DNA of 64,000 nucleotides from Janthinobacterium sp. PAMC25594 (lineage in GTDB: Bacteria > Pseudomonadota > Gammaproteobacteria > Burkholderiales > Burkholderiaceae_D). The translations under genes were made by a program, and so were the position numbers. Below the pieces are notes generated by a model. The model saw nothing but the letters and a program-made list of their open reading frames with translations. It made no database searches and was not told where the DNA came from. Positions 50,486 to 59,583 of this stretch are shown here, in pieces (position 1 is the first letter of the stretch; each line of letters begins with the position of its first letter). Where the stretch lies: positions 1,116,001-1,180,000 of the forward strand of contig NZ_CP080377.1 of assembly GCF_019443505.1 (NCBI RefSeq). The letters run 5' to 3'.

Positions 50486-51433
50486 CTAAGCCTCGGCCCG
50501 CCACAGCGCCGTATCGCCATGCAGCGCCAGCGGCACGGCCCTGGCCCAGCGGTTCGACGATAGCGAAAACGTCAGCGCGCGCACCTGGTGGTACCAGCCG
50601 GCGGGCACGTACAGCATGTCGCCCGGCTCGACGAGGCATTCGATCATGGTCGCCTGGCGCGCCAGGGGAAAACGCTCGAAATCGGGCGCTTCCGGGTCGA
50701 ACGGCGAGCCGAACAGGATGGCGTTCGCTTCGCTGGGGTACAGGAAGACATCGTGGTGCGGCGGCGATAACATGATGCGCTTGCTCCCCCACACTTGCGC
50801 GAAGATATTGTCGTCGTAATCGCAATGCAGGGGCGTCACCGTGCCGGCTGGCCCCACCCAGAAGCGCGGCGGACCCATCTTGTCGAAATACGTGGGCCAG
50901 TGGGTCAAACGGTTCAGCTCGCGCAATTCCAGGTTGCCCAGGTAAGGCGGCAGCGCGTACTTGCCCTCTGCCACCAGGTCCAGATATTGCCCCATCGACA
51001 TGTCCTGCATGGCGCGGTCGGCCGCAAACGCCGTGTTGATGTAGTCGCCCACCCGCGCGCGCACGGGCACGTGGCTGAACTGCTCGCGCAAGACGTCGGG
51101 CGCCAGCCTGGACAAGGGCCAGCGCTGCACCAGCCCGCGCATCAGGAAGGGCAAGCCCAGCGCGGCGCGCGCGCGGAAAGCGGCGGCGTCCAGCATGGCC
51201 AGGCGCGGCACTTCGGTGATGCTGGGCAAATCACGCGCCGCTCGCTTGATGGCGACGCGCATGGCGTCGATGGAAATGACGCCGCGCACCTGCGCATCCT
51301 TGTCTTCGCGCGCCTGCTTGCGCGCAAGCGCCGCTTCGGGCGAACTGAATTCTGCTGGCGGCCTGGGCGGCAAGGCGCGCGGCGAGATGGGGGTGGCCGC
51401 AAGCTCGAGCGGCACTTCTTTTTCTACGAACAT
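50486..51433 (-). CDS. Cupin-8 / JmjC-like Fe(II)-2-oxoglutarate oxygenase
   Basis: A 315-residue protein with a cupin-8 (JmjC-like) domain from about residue 80. The iron triad is complete: H203 and D205 in TPLHCDYDDN, and H282 in PAGWYHQVRAL. W and K in VWGSKRIMLSPP fit the 2-oxoglutarate site. This group hydroxylates proteins or small molecules; the target is unknown. The 80-residue N-terminal part is Ala/Pro/Glu-rich and seems disordered. Both ends of the gene are flanked by copies of one inverted-repeat element. Confidence 0.88.
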   Translation of the reverse strand: MFVEKEVPLELAATPISPRALPPRPPAEFSSPEAALARKQAREDKDAQVRGVISIDAMRVAIKRAARDLPSITEVPRLAMLDAAAFRARAALGLPFLMRGLVQRWPLSRLAPDVLREQFSHVPVRARVGDYINTAFAADRAMQDMSMGQYLDLVAEGKYALPPYLGNLELRELNRLTHWPTYFDKMGPPRFWVGPAGTVTPLHCDYDDNIFAQVWGSKRIMLSPPHHDVFLYPSEANAILFGSPFDPEAPDFERFPLARQATMIECLVEPGDMLYVPAGWYHQVRALTFSLSSNRWARAVPLALHGDTALWRAEA

Positions 51434-51531
51434 AAACCTTCTTTGCGATCAAGGCGTCACATGGCATGGCGCGACAGTGCGCCATTTTAAGCCAGCAAGG
51501 CCCGCATGACCTATTCCCCCCCCACGCATCG

Positions 51532-51649
51532 ACACCTGACAAAACCGTCGCGAGCGGCAGTGATTTGTGGCTAAGAAGCGCAACCGTACTTCAGTACGGT
51601 GAGCATCGCAGGCCGCAAAGCGCGACGCGCAGCAGGTTTGGTCAGGTGT
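51532..51649. repeat. MITE-like terminal-inverted-repeat element, copy 2
   Basis: ACACCTGACAAAACC and GGTTTGGTCAGGTGT form 15-base terminal inverted repeats with one mismatch. The 118-base element holds CCGTAC-TTCA-GTACGG, a perfect hairpin, and shares most of its interior with copy 1. It ends two bases before the stop codon of the KfrA-like gene. Confidence 0.75.
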
Positions 51650-51651
51650 TC

Positions 51652-52395
51652 CTACACAGGCGTTTTGAAGATGGGGTCGACGATAAACTGCTGCGCCTTG
51701 ATGCGCAAGGTGCGCTCTTCATCGAGCTCGGCGCGCGTTTCGCCCAGCTCTTCGCGTTCCGCTTCCAGTTCCAGGCGCGCGGCCGCCAGTTCCGTTTCCA
51801 CGCGGGTCAGGCTTTCCAGCTTCAGCTGGGCCTGGATCAGTTCCGCGCGCGCCGCTTCGGCAGCCTCTTCCAGGCGGGGGATGCCTTCGAGCTTGAATTG
51901 CGCCTTGGCCAGGTCCATGCGCGCCTGCTCGGCCGCCTCTTCCAGGCGCGGCAAGCCTTCCAGGCGCAGCTGCGCCTTGGCCAGGTCTGTTCTAGCCTGG
52001 TTCGCCACTTGCCGCTCTCGTTCGAGTTCCTCGCGCAAGGTTTCCAGTTCGCCCGCCTGCAGTTCGAGCAACTCTTGCTGGCGCTCGTTCTCGCTGGCCA
52101 GGTCCATCAATTCCTGTTGATTGTCGTTCATCTCGGCTTCATGCGCGCTGTGGCTGGCGCTTAATTCCTGTCCTACATAATCGAGGATGGCTTGCTGCAG
52201 CACGGGCGACAGTTCGGCGGCGGCAGCGATCTGGCGTTGCGCACCCGCCTTGCGGCGCAGCAAGAGCTTGCTGATGGTGCCCAGACAGGCGCCGTTGCCC
52301 AGCCGTTCGCGCAAGGCGCGCACCGTGATGGCCTGGCCTTCGCCCGCCATCGCTTCCATTGCCGCATTGATCTGTTCCGCGCTTACTTTTGCCAT
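51652..52395 (-). CDS. KfrA-like DNA-binding coiled-coil protein
   Basis: A 247-residue protein with a KfrA-type N-terminal DNA-binding domain (ISAEQIN-like start to about residue 65; QAITVRALRERLGNGACLGT, then ISKLLLRRKAG) and a long alpha-helical coiled coil (about 85-235). Residues 134-205 are three 24-residue repeats of the form ARxDLAKAQLxLEGxPRLEEAAEx. KfrA proteins are best known from plasmids as autoregulators involved in partition; this one sits alone on a chromosome-like stretch. Confidence 0.82.
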   Translation of the reverse strand: MAKVSAEQINAAMEAMAGEGQAITVRALRERLGNGACLGTISKLLLRRKAGAQRQIAAAAELSPVLQQAILDYVGQELSASHSAHEAEMNDNQQELMDLASENERQQELLELQAGELETLREELERERQVANQARTDLAKAQLRLEGLPRLEEAAEQARMDLAKAQFKLEGIPRLEEAAEAARAELIQAQLKLESLTRVETELAAARLELEAEREELGETRAELDEERTLRIKAQQFIVDPIFKTPV

Positions 52396-52537
52396 GTCGT
52401 CTGCTCTTGAATGTTGCCCAAGGCAATCTTGCCCAGGGGCACTATCTTATGTCAGCGGCGGCAAAGCGTAAAGTATTTCTCAATAGAGATTGCAATTGCA
52501 CAACGCAAGCGTGAGAAAACATGCGGCTTCAGCTGAT

Positions 52538-53155
52538 TTACTCTTCGAGCAGACCATTTTCAGTGAGCATATCTTGCACCAGTTCCAGCCGCAGCACGGG
52601 ATTATCCTGGCTCAGCAGCAATTGCTTTTGCATGGCGCTCAGAGACAGCAGTTCGCACCAGCGGTTCGCCACCCAGCCGCACTCGTCGAGGCGGAAAGGC
52701 GGCTGCAAGGGCATTTGCTCGGGCGGGATCTTTTGCTCCTGCAAGGTGCGGATCAGGGCGCCGAGCGCGTCGGCCACGTTCTGCTGCTCCTGGGGAATGG
52801 GAATGGTCTTATCGGGCGGCAAGGTTTCGACCTGCGCCATCCACAAGCCGTGCTTCAGCTGCTCGCTGGAAAGAATGTGAAAGCGCTGCAGGCCCATGCA
52901 TTTGATTTGCAGCAAGCCCGACAGGGGCGCGGCCCAGTCGATGACACGCGCCAGGGTGCCCACGGGCGCCAGGGTTTCGTGCTGGCCCGGCTTGCGTACT
53001 TCCGCGCCGTCCAGCAGCTGCACCACGCCGAACGGCTGCTCGCCCATGATGCACTGACGTATCATGTCCAGGTAGCGTACCTCGAAGATCTGCAGGGGCA
53101 GATAGCCATCGGGATACAGCACCGTATTGAGCGGGAACAAAGGTATCGAGGTCAT
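52538..53155 (-). CDS. Lon N-terminal (substrate-binding) domain protein
   Basis: A 205-residue protein that consists only of a Lon N-terminal (PUA-like) domain: IPLFPLNTVLYPDGYLPLQI, then FEVRYLDMIRQCI at the start and a helical C-terminal part. The ATPase and protease domains are absent, as in a widespread stand-alone family whose role is unknown, perhaps substrate recruitment. The spacing to the helicase gene is 52 bases. No clear ribosome site. Confidence 0.9.
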   Translation of the reverse strand: MTSIPLFPLNTVLYPDGYLPLQIFEVRYLDMIRQCIMGEQPFGVVQLLDGAEVRKPGQHETLAPVGTLARVIDWAAPLSGLLQIKCMGLQRFHILSSEQLKHGLWMAQVETLPPDKTIPIPQEQQNVADALGALIRTLQEQKIPPEQMPLQPPFRLDECGWVANRWCELLSLSAMQKQLLLSQDNPVLRLELVQDMLTENGLLEE

Positions 53156-53207
53156 AGGCGCATGATGGCACGAATGGCATATCCATGCTGCGCGCTTGCC
53201 TCCCCGA

Positions 53208-54446
53208 TTATTTGTAGAAGCGGCGCTTTTTCGCCCGCTCCGCGGCTTTGGGCGCCAGCACCTTGACGGCCTTCTTCTGGATGGTGCCGCCGGCGGACGT
53301 GCCCGGCACGCGGTGCTCGGCCTCGAAACCGGGTTCCTCGTTGCGTTTCAGGGTTTGCCGCGTCAGCGCTTCCACGGCCGACAGCAATTCCACCTCGTCG
53401 GCGCAGACGAGGGAGATCGCTTCGCCCGAAGCGCCCGCACGGCCCGTGCGGCCGATGCGGTGGATATAGTCTTCAGCGACCGTCGGCAAGTCGAAATTGA
53501 CGACGACGGGCAATTGCTCGATGTCCAGGCCACGGGCCGCCACGTCGGTAGCGACCAGCACCTGCACTTCCGCCGACTTGAAACGGGCCAGCGCGCGCAG
53601 GCGGTTCGGCTGCGTCTTGTCGCCGTGGATCGAGTCGGCGCGCACGCCCTGCTCCAGCAAGGTATTCACCAGCAGCTCGACGCCCTTGCGCGTCTTGACG
53701 AAGACCAATACCTGGCCCCAGCGCTTTTTCTTCAGCAAGTGCAAGAACAGTTCCGGCTTGCGTTTCTTGTCGCACACGATGACCGACTGTTTCACGGCCT
53801 TGACCGTGCTGTTGCGCGCGCTCACTTCCACCGAGACGGGATCCTTCAGCATGGTTTTCGCCATGGCGCGGATGGCGTCCGAGAACGTGGCCGAGAACAG
53901 CAGGGTCTGGCGCTGCTTGGGCATCGTCATCAGCAATATATCAAGCTCGCGCTCGAAGCCCAAGTCCAGCATGCGGTCCGCCTCGTCCAGCACCAGGGTT
54001 TGCACTTGCTCGAACTTGACGGCGCCCTGCGTCTGCAAGTCCAGCAAACGGCCCGGCGTGGCCACCAGCACGTCGAGGCCCTTGCGCAGCTTGCTGATCT
54101 GCGGCTCGATGGGCACGCCGCCGTAGGCGACAAAGCTGCGCAGCGGCAGGTTGCCGCCATAGCTGCGGAAACTGGCATAGACTTGCTCGGCCAGTTCGCG
54201 CGTGGGCACCAGCACCAGCACGCGCACGCACTGGGGCGCCACCACGCCTTCCAGGGCCAGTCGCTGCAGTAGCGGCACGGCAAAGCCGGCCGTCTTGCCC
54301 GTGCCTGTCTGGGCGGCGGCCATCAGGTCACGGCCGGCCAGCACGGCAGGAATCGCTTGCGCCTGCACGGGCGTGGGCTTGGCATAGCCGAGCTCATCGA
54401 GTTTGCGGACCAGGGGATCGATCAGGCCGAGGGAGGAAAACGTCAT
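53208..54446 (-). CDS. rhlE: DEAD-box RNA helicase, RhlE type
   Basis: ATP-dependent RNA remodeller for ribosome maturation or RNA decay. The 412-residue product has the motifs in order: AQTGTGKT (motif I), PTREL (Ia), LDEADRML (II), FSATFSD (III), then in the second RecA domain TDVAARGLDI (V) and HRIGRTGRAG (VI). A short basic tail (KKAVKVLAPKAAERAKKRRF) follows. The ATG at 54446 starts TFSSLGLIDPLVRKL, the usual RhlE opening. A hairpin lies about 30 bases ahead of it. Confidence 0.94.
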   Translation of the reverse strand: MTFSSLGLIDPLVRKLDELGYAKPTPVQAQAIPAVLAGRDLMAAAQTGTGKTAGFAVPLLQRLALEGVVAPQCVRVLVLVPTRELAEQVYASFRSYGGNLPLRSFVAYGGVPIEPQISKLRKGLDVLVATPGRLLDLQTQGAVKFEQVQTLVLDEADRMLDLGFERELDILLMTMPKQRQTLLFSATFSDAIRAMAKTMLKDPVSVEVSARNSTVKAVKQSVIVCDKKRKPELFLHLLKKKRWGQVLVFVKTRKGVELLVNTLLEQGVRADSIHGDKTQPNRLRALARFKSAEVQVLVATDVAARGLDIEQLPVVVNFDLPTVAEDYIHRIGRTGRAGASGEAISLVCADEVELLSAVEALTRQTLKRNEEPGFEAEHRVPGTSAGGTIQKKAVKVLAPKAAERAKKRRFYK

Positions 54447-54476
54447 GGGGAAGCAATCTTGGCAAAGTAAAAGGTG

Positions 54477-54501
54477 GCGCGCACGGACTGGCCGTGCGCG
54501 C
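54477..54501 (-). terminator. Hairpin between the TonB receptor and rhlE
   Basis: GCGCGCACGG and CCGTGCGCGC are perfect 10-bp arms with a 5-base loop, followed on the minus strand by CACC and TTTTAC. It could terminate the receptor transcript or act in the rhlE 5' leader. Confidence 0.55.
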
Positions 54502-54564
54502 AATTGCCGAGATTATAGGCCAGCGGGGATGCCGGCCGGGGATTTCAGTACGAGAACGTCACGA

Positions 54565-56790
54565 TCAGAACTTCATTTCCAGGGTCGCGCGCGCCTGCGG
54601 CGAACTCGGTGAAATGCTGTTGCGCACGATGGCGCCGCTGGCGTCCGCATACGTGGTGGTGCTTTCGAAGTCTTGCGCCAGCAGGTTCGACACGGCCAGG
54701 CGCAATTGATTCTTCGCGTCGAACTTCCACAGCGCATACATGTCGAGGTCGCGCCGTGGCGACGTATAGGCGCTCTGGCGCTCGGTGATGCGCACCGGGC
54801 CGCCATTGCGGAAATTGAAGCTGCCGCCCGTGCTCAAGACGCCGTCCGGCGTCTTGTAGTCGAGACCGAAGTTGCCGCTGACGGGGGTTTGCTGGTCGAG
54901 CCGGTTGTTTGGCCCCGGCACCTGCTCCACCTGCGACCAGTTGCGGCTGACGCTGGCGCGCAGGTCGATGGCCGGCACGGGCGCAGCCATGACGGCGCGC
55001 AGCGGGAACTTCGCTTCCAGTTCCAGTGTCTGCGTATTCGCGCGGCCATCGTTGACGGGCGTCGATACCCAGCGGTCATTGATGAACAGCAAGCCCTGGC
55101 GCGTATAGCCGTCGATGCGGCGGGCCGAGGCACGCGCGCTGAGCAAGGCGCCTTCGGCCCAGTAATGCTCGTACGAGGCATCGATGCCCAGCGCCAGCTC
55201 CGGCTTCAGATACGGATTGCCTTCGCGGTCGGGATCGGTCTGGCTATTGTTGGTCGAGGTATTGCGGCGCGGAATCAAGCTCGCCGTGGGTTGCGCCTTG
55301 TAGGTGCGCGTCAGGGCCAGCCGCACCTGGTCGCCCTTGGTATCAGGTAACTTCCACAGGGTTTGCAGCAGCGGGCTCCACACGCTGGTGCGCTGATTCA
55401 CTTCGTCGTAGGTATCGCCCGCGCTGCGCGTATCGATTCCTTCCCAGCGCACGCCCGCATACATGGACCAGCGCGGCGCGATTTCCCAGTCGTCCTGCAC
55501 GAACAAAGCCAGGCGCTGGATGGTGGCGTCGAAACCCTCGTCGCTGTTGACGGGCGGGCGCGCGCCCGAGGCGCCCAGCGCCGCTTCGCGCTGGCGGCGC
55601 GTTTCCTCGCGCTGCGTGTAGGCGCCATCCCAACCCATCGACAGGGCGTGACCGGGCAGCAAGGGCGTGGAATACTTGCCGGTGGAACTGACGCCGTTTT
55701 CCGTCGCCTTCACGCCCACCTGGCGGTCGAGCGCCAGGCCGCTGCCGTCGATAAAGCCCTGCTGCAGCCTGTCGGACGTATTGCGGGCGGCCGAGGCGCC
55801 AACTTTCAATTCCAGCCTGGCGCCGCCGGCCAGCTTGTGCATCCACGTCAGGTCGCTGCGGCCGAAGGCATTGTGGTTGCTGGAGCTGCCCGTATTCGTG
55901 TCATAGTCGGGGCGCACGCCCTGCTCCGTTTCCGCGCGGCTGAAATTACGGTGATTCGAGCGCCCGCCATTGAAGAAAAATTGCGCCGTCAGATTGTCGC
56001 CGCCGGCCAGTACCCAGTTCAGGCGCGGCGACAGATTGATGCCTTCCGGACGGCCATCACCCGTGCCATTCGTGCGGCGCAGCAGGTTTTGCCGGCCGTC
56101 GGGCGCATAGCCCAGTTCCAGTCCCGGATTGTCGTAGTGGTAATCGTAGCGGAACAGCGAGCCGGCCATGGAATACGAGAAATTGCCGTCGCGGTCGGAC
56201 AGTTGCAGATTGACGCTGGGCGAGAAGCTCACGTCGCTGCCCTGCACGCCCAGCTTGAGCTCGCGCTGCGCCGTCTTCACGGCTTTCTTGAGCACCACAT
56301 TGATGGTGCCGGCGATCGACTGCGTGCTGTACTCGGCGCTGGCCGCGTGCAGGATCTCGATGCGCTCGATCACGTCGGGCGACAGGGTGTCGAGCGAAAA
56401 GCCGGCCGGCGCCCGCTCGCCGTTAAGCAATATCTGCGTATAGCCGCTGCCCAGGCCGCGCATGCGGATTTCGCCGCCCGAGCGTCCGGCCGCGCCGGAC
56501 ACGGTAATGCCGGGCAAGCGCTTGAGCACGTCGGTGACATTCGTGTCACCATACTTGAGGATTTCCTCGCTGCCCACGACCATCTTGCTGGCCGTATCGT
56601 CGCGGCGCGGATCATAGCCGCTACCCTTGACTTCGACGGTCTGCATGGCGGGCGCGGCTGGCTTTTCAGCCTTCAGCGGCACGGCGGCGTTATCGGTGCC
56701 GGACGTTTCGGATTGCTGGGCCTGGGCATTCCAGGCAAGTAAAACGGCGGAACAAAGGACGGTAAGGCGAAGGCAACGGCGTGGCATCAT
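54565..56790 (-). CDS. TonB-dependent outer membrane receptor
   Basis: A 741-residue outer-membrane gated channel driven by TonB. It has a signal peptide (RLTVLCSAVLLAWNAQA, to about residue 24), a linker, a plug domain (about 50-165, TNVTDVLKRLPGITVSG then EIRMRGLGSGYTQILLNG) and a 22-strand barrel ending in F (ARATLEMKF), required for insertion. IEILHAASAEYSTQSIAGTI is a TonB plug hallmark. Substrate unknown; no iron-uptake genes lie beside it, and no sigma/anti-sigma pair is visible. Confidence 0.93.
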   Translation of the reverse strand: MMPRRCLRLTVLCSAVLLAWNAQAQQSETSGTDNAAVPLKAEKPAAPAMQTVEVKGSGYDPRRDDTASKMVVGSEEILKYGDTNVTDVLKRLPGITVSGAAGRSGGEIRMRGLGSGYTQILLNGERAPAGFSLDTLSPDVIERIEILHAASAEYSTQSIAGTINVVLKKAVKTAQRELKLGVQGSDVSFSPSVNLQLSDRDGNFSYSMAGSLFRYDYHYDNPGLELGYAPDGRQNLLRRTNGTGDGRPEGINLSPRLNWVLAGGDNLTAQFFFNGGRSNHRNFSRAETEQGVRPDYDTNTGSSSNHNAFGRSDLTWMHKLAGGARLELKVGASAARNTSDRLQQGFIDGSGLALDRQVGVKATENGVSSTGKYSTPLLPGHALSMGWDGAYTQREETRRQREAALGASGARPPVNSDEGFDATIQRLALFVQDDWEIAPRWSMYAGVRWEGIDTRSAGDTYDEVNQRTSVWSPLLQTLWKLPDTKGDQVRLALTRTYKAQPTASLIPRRNTSTNNSQTDPDREGNPYLKPELALGIDASYEHYWAEGALLSARASARRIDGYTRQGLLFINDRWVSTPVNDGRANTQTLELEAKFPLRAVMAAPVPAIDLRASVSRNWSQVEQVPGPNNRLDQQTPVSGNFGLDYKTPDGVLSTGGSFNFRNGGPVRITERQSAYTSPRRDLDMYALWKFDAKNQLRLAVSNLLAQDFESTTTYADASGAIVRNSISPSSPQARATLEMKF

Positions 56791-57030
56791 GACCTGGCTA
56801 AAAAAAAGTTGGCTGAATAAAAATGGCTAAATGCTAAAAAACAGGCCGCTGTATTGTGCTGTAATTTTTTCCGAGTGACACAGTTTCCTGAAAATATTTC
56901 CTATAGCAAATTAAATTCGGTGGCCGGCTGCGATACGCACCCTTGCATACGGCATTATCATTGCGCGCCACATCGCCGCTATAATGCGTTTTCGCCATTA
57001 TTCCGCTCACCCCGTCAAAGGCTTCCCATC

Positions 57031-57879
57031 GTGTCTGACCGTCTTGCCGTTTTGCCTCAATATCTGCTGCCCAAGGGGGCGTTGACCAACTTTGCCGGAC
57101 GCATCGCCGGCGCCAAGGGCGGCGCCATGACGACGCGTTTGATCCGCTGGTTCGTCGGCCGCTACAACGTCAACATGGATGAGGCGCTGGACCCGGACAT
57201 CACGCACTACGCCAGCTTCAACGACTTTTTCACGCGCGCGCTGCGCCCCGATGCCCGTCCGCTGGCCCAGGCCGACTACGTCTGCCCCGTCGATGGCCGC
57301 ATCAGCCAGTTCGGCAGCATCGACAAGGACCAGATCTTCCAGGCCAAAGGCCACAACTTCAGCACCACGGCCCTGGTGGGCGGCGATGCGGCCCTGGCGG
57401 CCCAGTTCGAGCATGGCAGCTTCGCCAACCTGTACCTGAGCCCGCGCGACTACCACCGCATCCACATGCCGTGCGACGGCCGTTTGACGCGCATGATTTA
57501 TGTTCCCGGTGAACTATTTTCCGTCAACCCGACGACGGCGCGCGGCATTCCCGGCCTGTTCGCCCGCAACGAGCGCGTCGTCTGCGTGTTCGACACGGCC
57601 AACGGCCCCTTCGTCATGACCCTGGTCGGCGCCACCATCGTCGGCAGCATGGCCACCGTCTGGCACGGCGTCGTCAACCCGCCCCGCACCGGTGAGATCC
57701 GCGACTGGAGCTATGCGAACGACAATGTGGTGCTGAAACAGGGCGAAGAGCTGGGCCGCTTCCTGCTCGGTTCCACCGTCGTGATGCTGTTCCCGAAAGA
57801 CACCGTGCAATTCAATGCCAACTGGCAACCGGCCGGCCCCGTGCAGCTGGCTGAAGTCATGGGTAACGTACCGAGGTAA
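57031..57879 (+). CDS. psd: Phosphatidylserine decarboxylase
   Basis: Makes phosphatidylethanolamine at the inner membrane; a pyruvoyl enzyme made by self-cleavage. The 282-residue proenzyme carries the cleavage motif LGST with S248, which becomes the pyruvoyl group. The PVDGRISQFG segment and YLSPRDYHRIHMPCDG (His near 148) are intact. The start is a GTG at 57031; the reading upstream of it is not protein-like. It is divergent from the TonB receptor and convergent with the LysR gene. Confidence 0.95.
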   Translation: MSDRLAVLPQYLLPKGALTNFAGRIAGAKGGAMTTRLIRWFVGRYNVNMDEALDPDITHYASFNDFFTRALRPDARPLAQADYVCPVDGRISQFGSIDKDQIFQAKGHNFSTTALVGGDAALAAQFEHGSFANLYLSPRDYHRIHMPCDGRLTRMIYVPGELFSVNPTTARGIPGLFARNERVVCVFDTANGPFVMTLVGATIVGSMATVWHGVVNPPRTGEIRDWSYANDNVVLKQGEELGRFLLGSTVVMLFPKDTVQFNANWQPAGPVQLAEVMGNVPR

Positions 57880-57896
57880 GCGAGCGGGACGCGCGC

Positions 57897-58802
57897 CTAC
57901 ACGGGCGCATCCGTGCGGTACATTTCTTCCATCAAGTCCAGGAATGCGCGCGTCTTGGCCGGCATCAAGCGCCGACCGGGAAACACGGCCCAGCCCGTGA
58001 CCAGCGGGAAACTCCACTCCGGCAATACGCGCACCAGTTCCCCCGTCGCCACATACGCCTTGGCAAAGCGGTCCGTGCTGGCCGCGATGCCCACGCCCGT
58101 GCAAGCCATGCGCACCAGCAATTCCGGAGAATTCGCCAGCAGGCGCACGGGCAAATCGCGCTCCCACGTCGTCTTGCCACGAATCAAAGTCCAATGCACG
58201 AGACCATGCACGGCGCGGGGCAAGCTGAGCAGATCATGGCCGTATAAATCGTCGGGATGTTCGGGCAAGCCGTGCACGCTCGTGTATTGCGGCGAGGCAT
58301 ACAGGGCCAAGGTGCTGAAGGCCACGCGGCGCGCCGCCAGGCTGGCGTCGTCGGGCAAGTTGCCCATGCGGATGGCCAGGTCAAAATTTTCTTCCAGCAA
58401 GTCCACCCTGCGCGCCGACAAGTCCAGCTCCAGCGAAATGGCCGGGTAGCGGCGCACGAATTCGGCCAGTACCTGGCGCATCAGCGCGTCGCCGAAATCG
58501 GCCGGCATGGAAATGCGCAGCAAGCCGCTGGGCCCCGCCTGGCGGTGCTGGGCCAGCGCGCCGGCCGCCTCCGTTTCTTCCACCACCTTGCGCGCATGTT
58601 CGAGCAGGCTGGCGCCAAACTCCGTCAGCGCCAGCTTGCGCGTGGTGCGCAGCAGCAGCCGTTCGCCCAACTTCGCTTCCAGCAGCGAGATGCGGCGCGA
58701 CAGGGTCGACTTGGGCAAGTCCACGCGCTGGGCGGCACGCGAAAAACTGCCGCACTCGACGACGCGCGCGAACAGCAGCAAATCTCCAGGATCAATATCC
58801 AT
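57897..58802 (-). CDS. LysR-family transcriptional regulator
   Basis: A 301-residue regulator with an N-terminal winged helix (LLLFARVVECGSFSRAAQRV then LPKSTLSRRISLLEAKLGER, residues 7-50) and a periplasmic-binding-like effector domain from about residue 90. It is divergent from azoR with a 110-base gap, so it is the likely regulator of the azoreductase in response to a quinone or other electrophile. Confidence 0.93.
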   Translation of the reverse strand: MDIDPGDLLLFARVVECGSFSRAAQRVDLPKSTLSRRISLLEAKLGERLLLRTTRKLALTEFGASLLEHARKVVEETEAAGALAQHRQAGPSGLLRISMPADFGDALMRQVLAEFVRRYPAISLELDLSARRVDLLEENFDLAIRMGNLPDDASLAARRVAFSTLALYASPQYTSVHGLPEHPDDLYGHDLLSLPRAVHGLVHWTLIRGKTTWERDLPVRLLANSPELLVRMACTGVGIAASTDRFAKAYVATGELVRVLPEWSFPLVTGWAVFPGRRLMPAKTRAFLDLMEEMYRTDAPV

Positions 58803-58912
58803 GAGTTTATTCCATGAGTGGATTAATGTTATCCATTTTAACGGCTTCCGCATCAATTTTGGAATTGCTATAGTTCATCCATCGCAAGACACCTCACAAC
58901 GGAGAAAACAAG

Positions 58913-59512
58913 ATGAACATCCTGCAAATCAATTCCAGCGCCCGCAGCACCGGTTCCGCCTCGACCCGTCTGGCTGACGCCATCGTTGCCCGCGTGCAAG
59001 CCGCCAACCCCGGCGCCACCCTGGCGCGCCGCGACCTGGCTGCCGCACCGCACCCTGTGCTCGACGAGCCGACCCTGCAAGCGCTGTTCACCCCGGCCGA
59101 CAAGCGCACGCCGGAACAGGCGGCCCGCATCGCCCTGGACGACGCGCTGATTGCGCAAGTGCAAGCAGCCGACGTCATCGTCATCGGCGCACCGATGTAC
59201 AACTTCGGCATCACCGTGCAACTGAAAAGCTGGTTCGACGCGATTGCCCGCGCCAACGTCACCTTCAAGTACACGGAAAACGGCCCCGTGGGCCTGTTGA
59301 CCGGCAAGAAAGTCTACGTGGGCCTGTCCCGCGGCGGCTTGCACCGCGACAGCGCCAACGATAGCCAGGTGCCTTACCTGAACACCATGTTCGGTTTCCT
59401 GGGCCTGACGGACGTGCAATACGTGTATTCGGAAGGCATGGGCATGGGCCCGGAAGCCGTGGCCAAGGCACAGGCGCAAGCGGACGCCGAGATCAACGCG
59501 ATCCTGGTGTAA
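58913..59512 (+). CDS. azoR: FMN-dependent NADH-azoreductase
   Basis: Flavodoxin-like reductase that reduces azo dyes and quinones with NADH. The 199-residue product has the FMN-binding [16 protein letters not shown] near the start, [16 protein letters not shown] in the middle and [19 protein letters not shown] late. The start is preceded by CGGAGAAAACAAG. It is paired with a divergent LysR gene and followed by a pirin gene after 71 bases that hold a GGGGTC-type palindrome. Confidence 0.95.
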   Translation: MNILQINSSARSTGSASTRLADAIVARVQAANPGATLARRDLAAAPHPVLDEPTLQALFTPADKRTPEQAARIALDDALIAQVQAADVIVIGAPMYNFGITVQLKSWFDAIARANVTFKYTENGPVGLLTGKKVYVGLSRGGLHRDSANDSQVPYLNTMFGFLGLTDVQYVYSEGMGMGPEAVAKAQAQADAEINAILV

Positions 59513-59527
59513 TGCACGTACCAAGCT

Positions 59528-59568
59528 GGGGTCAGGCGGAGACGCCGAGTTCCGCCGGGTCTGATCCC
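59528..59568. repeat. GGGGTC palindrome, copy 2 (long form)
   Basis: GGGGTCAG and CTGATCCC form the outer arms with a mismatch; GGCGGA and TCCGCC form inner arms around GACGCCGAGT. The central GACGCCGAGT block is shared with copy 3 at 61548 and with the element at 50339-50485. Confidence 0.65.
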
Positions 59569-59583
59569 AAACAGGAGAAAACA

